A stretch of 64,000 bases of DNA from Gemmiger formicilis (lineage in GTDB: Bacteria > Bacillota > Clostridia > Oscillospirales > Ruminococcaceae), in the NCBI RefSeq assembly GCF_018784445.1, contig NZ_WQOH01000004.1, positions 124,001-188,000 on the forward strand, in the 5' to 3' direction. The stretch's first letter is position 1. Each line of letters begins with the position of its first letter. The translations under genes and the position numbers were made by a program. The notes below the pieces were generated by a model. That model did no database searches and was not told the DNA's origin. It saw only the letters and a list, made by a program, of their open reading frames with translations. Positions 25,086 to 33,833 of this stretch are shown in pieces.

Positions 25086-25153
25086 CCCGCCATACCACAA
25101 AAACTATCCTTCCTATTATACATCCGAAAAAATAGTTTTTGCAATATGGCGGG
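25086..25153. repeat. 22-bp inverted repeats framing the pyrG promoter
   Basis: Left arm 25086-25107 (begins CCCGCCATA, ends CAAAAACTAT) and right arm 25132-25153 (ATAGTTTTTG ... TATGGCGGG) are complementary at 19 of 22 positions with a 24-base loop. The promoter (-35 TTGCAA 25139-25144 in the right arm, 18 bp, -10 TATAAT 25115-25120 in the loop, minus strand) lies inside. Since the transcript would start within the structure, only one arm is transcribed, so this is a DNA-level element rather than an RNA hairpin. Confidence 0.65.
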
Positions 25154-25202
25154 CACATTTTCTTAATCTAATTTGAAAAAAGCGGGTTCTACTTTAGATT
25201 CT

Positions 25203-28052
25203 TCAGCAAATCGAGCGGGCGCGGTTCGCGTACTTCAAAATTTCGGCCATCAGGATCTTCATGTCCAGCGGCTTACCTACGTGGCTGTTCATGCCCGCAT
25301 CCAAGCAGGCCTTTACATCGTCGGCAAAGACGTTGGCCGTCATGGCAATGATAGGCGTGCCCTCGTCGGGGCCTTTGCCCTCAAACGCGCGGATGCAGCG
25401 GGTAGCTTCCAAACCGTTCATCTCAGGCATCATCACGTCCATCAGAATCGCGTTGTAGGTGCGGGGCGCGGCGTTCTGGATGGCCTCCAGCGCCTCCTTG
25501 CCGTTGGTCACAGCGGTGATCTTCGCGCCCTGTTCCTCCAACAGCGTCACGGCGATCTCAGCGTTCAGCTCATTGTCCTCGGCCAGCAGCAGGTGCAGGC
25601 CCTTCAAATCAGGCGCACGCTTTTCCTCCATCGGGTCAGAGGCGTTGGCAGGGCACTCGCCCACCGGCAGCGACAGCCGTAAAATAAAGGTCGAGCCCTT
25701 CCCAGGTTCACTCTCCACATCCAGCGAGCCATGCATCTGGTCAACGAGTTTTTTCGTGATAGCCATGCCCAGGCCGGTGCCCTTGTAGGTCGTGCGGCTC
25801 GTGCGCTGTTCCTGGGTGAACGGCTCAAAGATGTGCTGCATGAACTCCTCGCTCATGCCGATGCCGTTGTCCTTGATCTCCATGCGCAGGTGGACAAGGC
25901 CTTCCTCAAACAGCGTCTCCTTGGCGCGGAAGTTGATCTCGCCGCCGTCGGGCGTGTACTTGACGGCGTTGGACAGAATGTTGATGAGCACCTGGCGGAT
26001 GTGCAGCTCACTGCCCACCAGGTAGGGATGCCAGAACGGGCCGATCTGCTTTGTGAACGTTATGTTTCGCTCGGTGATCTGCCCTTCCAAAATGCCGCAG
26101 CAGGAATCCAGCAGCACCCGCAAATCAAACGGGGTGTTGAGCATCTGCATACTGCCGGACTCGATTTTGGACATATCCAGCACGTCGTTCACCAGCGAGA
26201 GCAGGTGGGACGCCGCGCCGCGCATCTTGGCTATGCAGTCCTTGACACGTGCTTTATCGTCAAAATTTTCCTCGGCAATGTCCAGCATACCCATAATGCC
26301 GTTGATGGGCGTGCGGATATCGTGGGACATATTCGACAAAAATTCCGTCTTGGCAGCACTGGCTTCCTCGGCCTTGTGCAGGGCCTTCTCGGCCTCGGCG
26401 CGGAAACGGCGGCTGCGCAACACCAGCCTGATGCAGACGATCGCGGCGACAACGCACAGGTAGGTCAGTACAATGACCGGCGGATACTGGTACGCCAAGC
26501 GCACCAGCGAGAATTTCTGCGTGCCCAGGTTGATATATTTGTTGGTGATGGAGACGACCTCGGCGTGGGTCAGGCTGTTTACGCTCTTGTTCAGCACACT
26601 GCGCAGCAGCACGTCGTAATCGCGGTCGACGCCGATGCAAAAACTGCGCCGCTCGTCGCTGAGCATCGACCGCAGCTCGTTCTTTTTGTCGTCAAAGACG
26701 GTCCGCTCGGCCTGGTAGGTATACGTGTAGTAGGCGTCAATTTCGCCGCTGTGCAGCGCCGCCAGGCAGTCATCGAAGGAATCCATGTACTCGACGGTGG
26801 CGCAGTCGTCCAGGCCGGGCAGCTCCAGCGCGTCGGTGTTGAAGTTGTAGGCCACGGCCACCCTGCGCAGGTCTCCGTCGTGGCTGCGCAGCAACACCCA
26901 GGAAAACTCCGCCGAGAGGTAGCTGTCCGTCAGTTTGTAGCCGCAATCCTCGGCGGTGGAAAAATCGCTGGTCAAATCAATGACAAAATCCGCCGCGCGG
27001 TCATTGAGAATCTGCTTGTACTCGGTGCGGTCAGCCGGTGTCAAGAACTTGTAGTGCAGCCGGGCGCGGCCCGCCACGAGCTTAAAGAGGTCTACCATGA
27101 TGCCGGTCAGCTTGCCGTCCTTGTCCAGATAGGAGTAGGGGTAGCGGTCCGGGTTGGCCAGCACGGTGAACTCCTTGCCCGCTGCATTGTGGGCCGTGAT
27201 GTAGTTTTCCTCAGCAGCGGTCAGGTAGAGCTTGTTGCTGGTGTGGATGTTCTTATTGTACTTGTCAAACAGGGTCGTGCGCCAGGTGGGGTCGTCGCGG
27301 TCCATACGGATCAACGCGTCGTTGACAAGCCGCAGGGTCGAAGCATCGCCTTTGCGCACGGCAATGTAGACGTCCTCATTGTCAAAGGTGTCGATGACCC
27401 ATTCGTTGGAGGTCTGGCGCATCCGGTTGGAGACTGCCGCCGTGATGGTGCCGCTGCGCAGTGCGGCGGAAAGTTCCTCATCGGTGTCAAAATAGACCGG
27501 CGTGTAGGTAAAGCCGTTTCTCTCAGCGTAGGCCTTGAAACTCTCGTTGCGGCCGTTGCCGCTGCGGCTCATACCGACGACCATGCCGTCAAACGTATCA
27601 TAGTTGCCCGCCACGATGCTGCGGTTGCCGGCCTTGACGGTCAGCATTGTGGCTACATTGGAGATCGGCTCGCTGGAAAAGTCGAAGCGCTCGGCGCGCT
27701 CGTCGGTCTTGCGCAGCGTGGGCAGCAGGTCAATCTCGCCGCGCTCCAGCATATCGGCGGCCTCGTTGGCATCACAGTCGTAAGCCAGATACTCAAACTG
27801 TACATTCTCATGCTGGGCAATGCGCTGCAGTACCTCGTAGGAATAGCCGCTGCTGTGGCCGTCCTCGTCCATGACATGGTAGCCCGTGTAGGCGTAAAAG
27901 CCTACGCGCAGGGTGCGCCGGGGCGTGTCATCGCTGCCCGCCGCGCTGGTAGGCATGGCAAAGCCCAGCAGCGCGGCCAACAGCATACTGGTAAGCAGCA
28001 GGCAGCAGACCGTGCGCCGCAGAGCGGGGAAGTTCTCCTTTTTATTATACAT
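25203..28052 (-). CDS. Hybrid sensor histidine kinase with two periplasmic solute-binding (SBP_bac_3) domains
   Basis: A 949-aa, membrane-bound protein. Order: signal peptide (about 1-38), first SBP_bac_3 domain (about 45-260, RTLRVGFYAYTGYHVMDEDG), second SBP_bac_3 domain (about 285-505, FTVLANPDRYPYSYLDKDGK), transmembrane helix (about 512-534), HisKA with phospho-His at about 574 (NMSHDIRTPINGIMG), HATPase (DNGIGMSEEFMQHIFEPF, GTGLGMAI) and a receiver domain with Asp at about 869 (ILMDVMMPEMNG). It should sense an amino-acid-like ligand outside and phosphorylate through the Hpt protein encoded just upstream. Start 28052 chosen over longer frames because the signal peptide begins there. Confidence 0.88.
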   Translation of the reverse strand: MYNKKENFPALRRTVCCLLLTSMLLAALLGFAMPTSAAGSDDTPRRTLRVGFYAYTGYHVMDEDGHSSGYSYEVLQRIAQHENVQFEYLAYDCDANEAADMLERGEIDLLPTLRKTDERAERFDFSSEPISNVATMLTVKAGNRSIVAGNYDTFDGMVVGMSRSGNGRNESFKAYAERNGFTYTPVYFDTDEELSAALRSGTITAAVSNRMRQTSNEWVIDTFDNEDVYIAVRKGDASTLRLVNDALIRMDRDDPTWRTTLFDKYNKNIHTSNKLYLTAAEENYITAHNAAGKEFTVLANPDRYPYSYLDKDGKLTGIMVDLFKLVAGRARLHYKFLTPADRTEYKQILNDRAADFVIDLTSDFSTAEDCGYKLTDSYLSAEFSWVLLRSHDGDLRRVAVAYNFNTDALELPGLDDCATVEYMDSFDDCLAALHSGEIDAYYTYTYQAERTVFDDKKNELRSMLSDERRSFCIGVDRDYDVLLRSVLNKSVNSLTHAEVVSITNKYINLGTQKFSLVRLAYQYPPVIVLTYLCVVAAIVCIRLVLRSRRFRAEAEKALHKAEEASAAKTEFLSNMSHDIRTPINGIMGMLDIAEENFDDKARVKDCIAKMRGAASHLLSLVNDVLDMSKIESGSMQMLNTPFDLRVLLDSCCGILEGQITERNITFTKQIGPFWHPYLVGSELHIRQVLINILSNAVKYTPDGGEINFRAKETLFEEGLVHLRMEIKDNGIGMSEEFMQHIFEPFTQEQRTSRTTYKGTGLGMAITKKLVDQMHGSLDVESEPGKGSTFILRLSLPVGECPANASDPMEEKRAPDLKGLHLLLAEDNELNAEIAVTLLEEQGAKITAVTNGKEALEAIQNAAPRTYNAILMDVMMPEMNGLEATRCIRAFEGKGPDEGTPIIAMTANVFADDVKACLDAGMNSHVGKPLDMKILMAEILKYANRARSIC

Positions 28053-28135
28053 GGCAGGGGCACTCCGGTTTCCTGTGCAGCGGCAGAGACGCCGCACATA
28101 GTATTCTGCAGGGCCGACCTGCAAGGGGAGGGGCT

Positions 28136-28480
28136 TTACAGTTCGCGGATTGCCGCCAGCACTTCCTCGTGGGCAGCAAGGACGGGCGGCCAAAGGCTCT
28201 CATCTTCCAGCGGCTTGGGGCCGCGCACGGCGTCGCACAGGGCTGCGGCAGCCTTGTACAGGCGGTCCATCCCTAAGTTCTGGGCCACGCCCTTCAGTGT
28301 GTGGCTGGCGCGGAAAGCCAGCTCCCAATCCTGGGCGGCCAGCGCGTCCTTCAGCTGGGCAAAGCTGGGGTCGCCGGGGTATTTCAGGATAAACTTCTTC
28401 ACAAGGGCCTCGCTGGGCAGACGGCTCAGGGTGGCATTGTAATCGCCGCCGACGCGGGCATAAAATTCCTGTAACGTCAT
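28136..28480 (-). CDS. Histidine phosphotransfer (Hpt) protein
   Basis: A 114-aa, all-helical protein with the Hpt signature FRASHTLKGVAQNLGM holding the phospho-accepting His at about 67. It relays phosphate between the receiver of the hybrid kinase and a terminal response regulator. It lies between the HD-GYP regulator (upstream) and the hybrid kinase (downstream) on one strand, so the three proteins make a complete relay. ATG 28480 follows GAAAGG; the longer frame upstream is rich in unlikely residues. Confidence 0.85.
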   Translation of the reverse strand: MTLQEFYARVGGDYNATLSRLPSEALVKKFILKYPGDPSFAQLKDALAAQDWELAFRASHTLKGVAQNLGMDRLYKAAAALCDAVRGPKPLEDESLWPPVLAAHEEVLAAIREL

Positions 28481-28560
28481 ATCATTTCTGCCTTTCTCAT
28501 TTTCACTTTTATTCTTCAGCGGTAAATTCCGCGGTGACACAGGTGTTGCGCTGCCCCTTG

Positions 28561-30066
28561 TTACACGGGGTTGGCCTGGCCAACCGCGCCGATGTAAAGG
28601 GGCGGTATCTCATCGCTCCACAGGGCGCAGAGCGACACATGATGCCAGCGCAGCTCGCCGTCAATGGGCAGCAGCATCGAAAGCTCGGCGTGGGGGCGGT
28701 CCACTGTCGTGGCCCGCAGCGCGGTACGGATACGATCAATATCCGCGATGGCAAAGCTGGATTGATCGGCTTCGTCCGGCAGATGCAGCTCTTCCGGCAC
28801 CTGCATATGCTCCACCGCCCAGGGCGAGAACCGCACCAGGCCGGTGGCCTCGTTGTAATCAAACTGCACACAGCGGGCGTTTTCGGCAAAGAAATTCGCC
28901 TTGGTGCGCAGCACGGACAGCGTGCGCAGGATGTGATCCTGCCCGGGCAGCGATTTCTCGTGCAGCAGCACCTCCGAGATATGCTGTGCCTCGGCCAGGT
29001 AGTTGCGGCGGCTTCCGCCGGAGGAGGCCAGGCTCAGCTCGGCGTGCAGCCGCGCACCCGCATCCGTCAGGCATTCCAGCAGCAGCGGGTTGAACTGCCC
29101 GCACTCGCCGTTCAAAATCATCTCCATGGCCTTGTCATGGCCAAAGGCTTTTTTGTAGCAGCGCTCGCTCGTCAGGGCGTCGTAGACGTCGGCCATTGCC
29201 ACGACCTGCGCGGCAATGGGAATATCCTCACCCTTCAGGCCGTCAGGGTAGCCGCGGCCGTCCCAGCGCTCGTGATGCCAGCGGCAGATGGCGTAGGCTG
29301 TCTTGACCAGCGGCGACTCCTGCTGGAAGGGAAGCTTGTCGAGAATTTCCGCACCGGTGGTGGTGTGGGTCTTCATCGTGTCAAACTCTTCCTTCGTCAG
29401 TTTGCCGGGCTTGTTCAGAATCGACGCTGGGATGTTGATCTTGCCGATGTCGTGCAGCGCCGACGCCGTGCTGATCAGCGAGATATCGGCGGCGTTCAGA
29501 TTGTATTTGTCGTTTTTCCGGACCAGTGTGCGCAGCAGGATGTCGGTCGCCGTCTGGATGTGCAGCACGTGCAGGCCGCTCTCGCCGTTGCGGAACTCGA
29601 CGATATGGCTGAGAATGTTGATCATCGTCGAGCTGCTCTTTTCTTTTTCGTAGACCTGCTCGGCCACCAGCCGCACCAGGCGCTTCTGCTTGGCGTAAAG
29701 CATCAGGGTGTTGATGACGCGGCGGCGCACAACGGCCATATCAAACGGGCGGCTGATGTAGTCAGTCGCGCCCAGATCGTAGGCACGCTCCACATAGCTG
29801 GATGCGTTCTCGGCCGAGATCATAATGACCGGGATATCGTCGATCCAGTGATATTTATTCATCATGGCCAACACGTCAAAGCCGTCCATTTCGGGCATCA
29901 TGATATCCAGCAGCAGGTCAATGTCGACGTTGGTCTGCATGATGGAAACTGCCTGGCAGCCGTTCTCGGCTTCAAGGATTTCGTAACCGTCGCCCAGCAT
30001 CTCCGTCAGGATAGCGCGGTTCATTGCGGAATCGTCCGCTATCAGGATCTTTTCTTTTTCGCTCAT
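28561..30066 (-). CDS. Response regulator: receiver + HD-GYP + C-terminal PAS-like domain
   Basis: A 501-aa protein. The receiver domain (1-120) has DD at 11-12 and phospho-Asp 54 (LLLDIMMPEMDG). The HD-GYP domain (about 150-370) contains ALHDIGKINIP near 202 and HHERWDGRGYPDG near 267, i.e. the residues used to hydrolyse cyclic di-GMP. The last 110 residues (VQFDYNEATGLVRFSPWAVEHM...DGELRWHHVSLCALW...PPLYIGAVGQA) read as a PAS fold, an unusual C-terminal addition. It is the output of the relay formed with the two downstream genes. AAAGGGA precedes ATG 30066. Confidence 0.85.
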   Translation of the reverse strand: MSEKEKILIADDSAMNRAILTEMLGDGYEILEAENGCQAVSIMQTNVDIDLLLDIMMPEMDGFDVLAMMNKYHWIDDIPVIMISAENASSYVERAYDLGATDYISRPFDMAVVRRRVINTLMLYAKQKRLVRLVAEQVYEKEKSSSTMINILSHIVEFRNGESGLHVLHIQTATDILLRTLVRKNDKYNLNAADISLISTASALHDIGKINIPASILNKPGKLTKEEFDTMKTHTTTGAEILDKLPFQQESPLVKTAYAICRWHHERWDGRGYPDGLKGEDIPIAAQVVAMADVYDALTSERCYKKAFGHDKAMEMILNGECGQFNPLLLECLTDAGARLHAELSLASSGGSRRNYLAEAQHISEVLLHEKSLPGQDHILRTLSVLRTKANFFAENARCVQFDYNEATGLVRFSPWAVEHMQVPEELHLPDEADQSSFAIADIDRIRTALRATTVDRPHAELSMLLPIDGELRWHHVSLCALWSDEIPPLYIGAVGQANPV

Positions 30067-30223
30067 GGTCCCTTTACCTATACATAAGACCGGAGAAAAC
30101 GCCCGAAAAAGCACATTCTCCCATACATTAACTATTATAATATAACACAAATGCCAAAAGCAACAGATTCGTGCAAAATTATAGAAAAAGACGGTGCAAA
30201 ATGAAAGGCTTTGCCAAAAAGAT

Positions 30224-30253
30224 TGTAGGAACCGGGCATACCCGGCCCCTGCA
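30224..30253. repeat. Family A half element
   Basis: TGTAGGAACCGGGCATACCCGGCCCCTGCA: a single palindrome with the family's end sequences, between the HD-GYP gene promoter region and the GT-C operon terminator. Confidence 0.65.
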
Positions 30254-30267
30254 TTCTCTACCCCACC

Positions 30268-30304
30268 AAAAAAGCAGATGCCCCACCCAAAGTGAAACAT
30301 CTGC
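30268..30304 (-). terminator. Terminator of the GT-C cassette operon
   Basis: GCAGATG ... CATCTGC with a 17-base loop; on the minus strand it is followed by TTTTTTGG. Confidence 0.7.
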
Positions 30305-30315
30305 TCATTCCGTAA

Positions 30316-30951
30316 TTATTTTTCTTTTTTGAGTACCGCAAAAATCATGCTCACGGCGGCGGCCGCCAAGGCCGGGTAGAGCACCAGGCAAAACGCCTGG
30401 TACCACGTCGGCACAAAATACTGCCACACGGCGGGCAGCGTGTCGGCGGCGTTTAAGGTGATATCACGCACCGTCAGTGTCACGGTCTTGTTTTCCTCGG
30501 GGCTGCAGGGGTCCAGCCGCAGCGCGGCCAGGCTGGTGCGGGGCAGCGTGTAGATGTACCGCCCCTCGCCCACGCTCTGGGGAAACACCCGGCGGTCGGC
30601 AGAGTAATCTTCGCCGACCTTTGTGGTGTAGTACAGGCACATTTCCCGCGCTTCGCCGTCAAATTGCGCGGTGTAGCTGATGGTGCGCACCACGCGGCCA
30701 TCGACATTTTCCAAAATCATCTGCGGGTCGCCGTCCACAGTGGTCAGCGTGCCGTCCTCATTTTGGGTCAGCCCCACCAGCTGCCAGTCGGTCACGGCCA
30801 TCGTTTCCTCGGCCAGGCGGCCCTGGGCTTTCGCCAGCGCATCGCTGCCAAAGTGAGCCGCGCCCAGCACCAGCCAGGCGGCCAGCGCCAGCAGGTACGC
30901 GGTGATGGGCAGTGCCCCGCGCCGCGCAAACCAGTTTTTCATCGCTTTCAC
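30316..30951 (-). CDS. GT-C companion protein, two-helix membrane anchor with extracytoplasmic beta domain (copy 2)
   Basis: A 211-aa protein with helices at about 15-32 and 183-205 and a beta-rich domain of about 140 residues between them, expected outside the membrane. It is homologous to 33210-33833; a shared segment is CLYYTTKVGEDYSADRRVF...LRLDPCSPE against ALYYLKPGQTDYTEAQKVY...LRIDPDS. Each copy directly follows a GT-C gene. Not recognised as a named family; an accessory lectin-like or chaperone domain for the transferase is my guess. The start overlaps the GT-C stop by four bases. Confidence 0.65.
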   Translation of the reverse strand: MKAMKNWFARRGALPITAYLLALAAWLVLGAAHFGSDALAKAQGRLAEETMAVTDWQLVGLTQNEDGTLTTVDGDPQMILENVDGRVVRTISYTAQFDGEAREMCLYYTTKVGEDYSADRRVFPQSVGEGRYIYTLPRTSLAALRLDPCSPEENKTVTLTVRDITLNAADTLPAVWQYFVPTWYQAFCLVLYPALAAAAVSMIFAVLKKEK

Positions 30952-33044
30952 AGGGCGCTCACCTCCATCTGCATCGGGGCAAAGCCCGCATCGGTCACGC
31001 GGTAGAGCAGCGTCTCGCCGCTCTGGGCCGCCGCCAGCTTGTCGGTGAACAGGTCGGCGTAGCTTTGCACAAAAATATCATCCAGCGTCTGGATATACAG
31101 CACCGTGCAGCCGTTGCCGCGCACGATGCTATCCAGCTCCTCGGCTGTAAAGGCGTGGTAGTAGGTGTTTTTCACACCCTCGGCGGGCTGCAGCTCGGGC
31201 AGGCCTAGCTCGCCGCCGCCGCCGATCATCTTGGTTTCGCCGGTGTCGGGGTCCGTGGTCACGGTGCCGGAATAGTCCACCAAAATCGGGTAGAAGTCAA
31301 ACACGGCGCTGAACCAGCCCTCGCCGTTGTCGCCCTGCCCGACATAAAAGACGCGGTCATCGGGAGCCAGGTAGCTGCACACCAGCTCGGCCTCGGCACG
31401 CTCGGCGCGGCGGTCGGTGAACTCGCTGTCCGCAAAGCCCAGCACGCTCAGCTGCGGCAAAATCAGCTGGCTCTGGCGGAACAGCATTCCGCAGGCCAGC
31501 GCCAGCACAAACAGCTCAAACACGGGCGCAGTCTCGCGGCGGGTCGCAGCAAAAACCGCTGTCGGGCCGTCGGCCCCGCCCTTGACTGTGATCTGCGGCA
31601 GCAGCGCCACCGACAGACACCCCAGCGCAAGGATGAACCAGCCGATGTAATAGCTGTAAATGTAGCGGTTGTAGTCAACCAGCTGCTCGGCCTGGAACGG
31701 CACAAAAATAAAGCCGTAGCTCAGCGCCAGCATGAGGTTGTAGCCCAAAAAGCAGACACCGGACAGCACGCCGATGACCGCAATGCGCGCCTTGAGCCGC
31801 CGCGATGCTGCCGCCAGAACCGCCACAACAAACACGATGGCAATCAGCGCGACCACATTGCGGCCCTGCCCGATCATGCTCAACTTGCCGTCACTCGTCC
31901 AGAACTGGTGGCCCATGTCGGCCATCGCAGTGCGGAACTGGGCCTCGCGCTCGGCGTAAAAGCCTTCGACGGACTGCCCCAGCAGGATCTTGATGCCGTT
32001 GACCACGACGGCGGACAGCGGGGCGCTCGTCTCGCCGACACCGGAATCACTGGCGCTGCGGCTGACCAGCCAGCCCACATAGCGCACATTCCACAGATAG
32101 TAAATTGCCATCGGTGCGGCAAAACAGGCCAGGCTGAACCCGGTGCGGGGGAGCAGACCGGCCTTGAAATCGCCGTCATCGGCAAACAGCCACTCATCCA
32201 CAGCCACCAGCCCCGCTGCCACCAGCGCCAATACAAACGTATTGGCCTTGATGTTGGCAGACAGCGCCAGAATCGGCAGCACGGCCCATTTGGGGGCCGA
32301 AGTTTGGCGCAGCGCCAGCCACGCGGCCACGGCCCCGCCGAACACAAGGCCCGCGGGTACATCGCCGTAGCTGGTCATGTAGGTGGTGGTCAGGTAGATA
32401 GTGTGGTTGTAGTTCGTGAAGAAGAACGGCACGCACCACAGCGCGGCGGCCATCGGCACGGCCACACGCCATTTGCTGCGGGGGATAGCCCCGACAACGG
32501 CGGCAAATACAGAAAAATACAAAATGTCATAACCGATGTAAATTTTCCAATCTGCATAATCGCCCAAAAACTGGAAGAAATACGCCAGCAGCGGCAGGCC
32601 GGGGTTCTGGGTCGCGGCCCAGGGGGTGCCCAATTCTGCCGTGGCGTACAGGTCGTTGTTGACCTTCGTGATTTTGACCGCGGTGGCCCAAAGGCTCAGC
32701 TCGTCAAAATCGGTGGCCATCGGCTGGCGCACAAAAAAGTAGACGGTGAACGCCAGCGCCATGCCCCAGAACAGCACACTGCCCGGGGTGAACAGCTTTT
32801 GCGCCGCTCCAGCGTGGTTTTTGCGGGTGGCCAGCACCCACACGCCGCCCGCCAGGCAGAGCGCATACACCGCCCAGGTGATGGGGTAGAGCACCCCCGC
32901 CATGGCGGCCAGCGTCAGCACCGCCACGATGAGGGACAGTGCCGTCAGCGGTGCCACCGACGCCGGGACGCGGCATTTCAGCGTAAGTACCGCGCAGCCG
33001 CAAAACAGCGCCGCCACGGCAGCCAGTACGCAGAGCAGTTCCAT
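30948..33044 (-). CDS. GT-C type polytopic glycosyltransferase (cassette copy 2)
   Basis: A 698-aa protein with about 12-13 transmembrane helices followed by a soluble C-terminal part with a tail domain (about 580-698). The acidic motif MATDFDELSLW lies near residue 108-118 in the first large outer loop, the position of the GT-C catalytic Asp/Glu. Homologous to 33834-35828 (MFTQWDEFTAW). It is likely to transfer a polyprenyl-linked sugar to a cell-surface glycan. AAGGAG stands nine bases before the ATG. It sits in an operon with a LegB-type dehydratase. Confidence 0.72.
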   Translation of the reverse strand: MELLCVLAAVAALFCGCAVLTLKCRVPASVAPLTALSLIVAVLTLAAMAGVLYPITWAVYALCLAGGVWVLATRKNHAGAAQKLFTPGSVLFWGMALAFTVYFFVRQPMATDFDELSLWATAVKITKVNNDLYATAELGTPWAATQNPGLPLLAYFFQFLGDYADWKIYIGYDILYFSVFAAVVGAIPRSKWRVAVPMAAALWCVPFFFTNYNHTIYLTTTYMTSYGDVPAGLVFGGAVAAWLALRQTSAPKWAVLPILALSANIKANTFVLALVAAGLVAVDEWLFADDGDFKAGLLPRTGFSLACFAAPMAIYYLWNVRYVGWLVSRSASDSGVGETSAPLSAVVVNGIKILLGQSVEGFYAEREAQFRTAMADMGHQFWTSDGKLSMIGQGRNVVALIAIVFVVAVLAAASRRLKARIAVIGVLSGVCFLGYNLMLALSYGFIFVPFQAEQLVDYNRYIYSYYIGWFILALGCLSVALLPQITVKGGADGPTAVFAATRRETAPVFELFVLALACGMLFRQSQLILPQLSVLGFADSEFTDRRAERAEAELVCSYLAPDDRVFYVGQGDNGEGWFSAVFDFYPILVDYSGTVTTDPDTGETKMIGGGGELGLPELQPAEGVKNTYYHAFTAEELDSIVRGNGCTVLYIQTLDDIFVQSYADLFTDKLAAAQSGETLLYRVTDAGFAPMQMEVSAL

Positions 33045-33072
33045 AGGACAGACTCCTTCATATGGGATGATG

Positions 33073-33200
33073 GTAGAGGCGTCGAGAACGCCGCCCCCCT
33101 ACAAGTGTGCAGGGATGTAGGGGCCGCACATATGCGGCCCGCAGCTTTCCCGCAAAAGCGATTTTGCCTTTTGGCTGAGGGCCGGGCATACCCGGCCCTA
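33073..33200. repeat. Family A elements, one and a half copies
   Basis: 33073-33102 is a half element (GTAGAGGCG ... CGCC with a CCCCCCTAC end). 33117-33200 is a full copy with left palindrome GGGCCGCA-CATA-TGCGGCCC and right palindrome GGGCCGGGCATACCCGGCCC, between the two GT-C cassettes. Confidence 0.7.
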
Positions 33201-33209
33201 CGGTGTGCT

Positions 33210-33833
33210 TTATTTTTTCCTTATAAAAAGGGAAACGAAAGCGGCGGCGATACATGGCCCAAACGCCAGCACCAGCCACCAGCCGGCAGTGGGGATAAAC
33301 CGGGTGTACCACGCCCGGGCAGGGTTCAGTTCAATGCCGGTAAACAGTGTCGGCACGCCGCCCACACTGTCCGGGTCGATGCGCAGCCCCGTTACCCACC
33401 TGCCGCCCAGATCAAACGTATACACGCCGGGGGCGGTCACGGTGGCGTAGACTTTCTGCGCCTCGGTGTAGTCAGTCTGGCCGGGTTTCAGGTAATACAG
33501 CGCCACGCCGCCCGGGGGCAGCCGGTGCGCTGCGTCCAGTACCACTGTCTCGATGTATCCCTGCCCCTGCCAGTAAATGTGCGGGTCACTGTCGGTGGAA
33601 AGATACCACGCCGGGTCATCATCCGGCGGCGTCCACCACTCGTTGGAGGAGTAGGGCGCGAAGCTCTCGGTCACAAGGTCAGCAGCGTCCACATGGGTCT
33701 GGGGCATTTTGCCCTGCATTTTGTAGTTCAGCATCACGCCGCAGCCGACGAGACACCGCACCACCCAGAACACCGCCGCCAGCAGATAAGCCAGCACCAG
33801 CAGCTGCCGTGCCTTAAAAAGCGGTTTTTTCAT
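33210..33833 (-). CDS. GT-C companion protein, two-helix membrane anchor with extracytoplasmic beta domain (copy 1)
   Basis: A 207-aa protein, a paralogue of 30316-30951. N-terminal helix about 10-32, C-terminal helix about 180-203, and a beta-rich domain between with aromatic-rich stretches (NEWWTPPDDDPAWYLSTDSDPHIYW) that could bind carbohydrate. Its ATG is directly adjacent to the stop of the upstream GT-C gene. The duplicated gene order (GT-C, companion, GT-C, companion) argues that each companion works with its own transferase. Confidence 0.65.
   Translation of the reverse strand: MKKPLFKARQLLVLAYLLAAVFWVVRCLVGCGVMLNYKMQGKMPQTHVDAADLVTESFAPYSSNEWWTPPDDDPAWYLSTDSDPHIYWQGQGYIETVVLDAAHRLPPGGVALYYLKPGQTDYTEAQKVYATVTAPGVYTFDLGGRWVTGLRIDPDSVGGVPTLFTGIELNPARAWYTRFIPTAGWWLVLAFGPCIAAAFVSLFIRKK

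Noticed and set aside
23350-30087. Very long open frames on the plus strand (500-900 codons) opposite pyrG, the hybrid kinase and the HD-GYP gene
   Set aside because: They mirror strongly supported genes in a GC-rich codon pattern, lack ribosome sites and homology, and have unlikely composition (Gln/His/Val/Gly-rich). Shadow frames.
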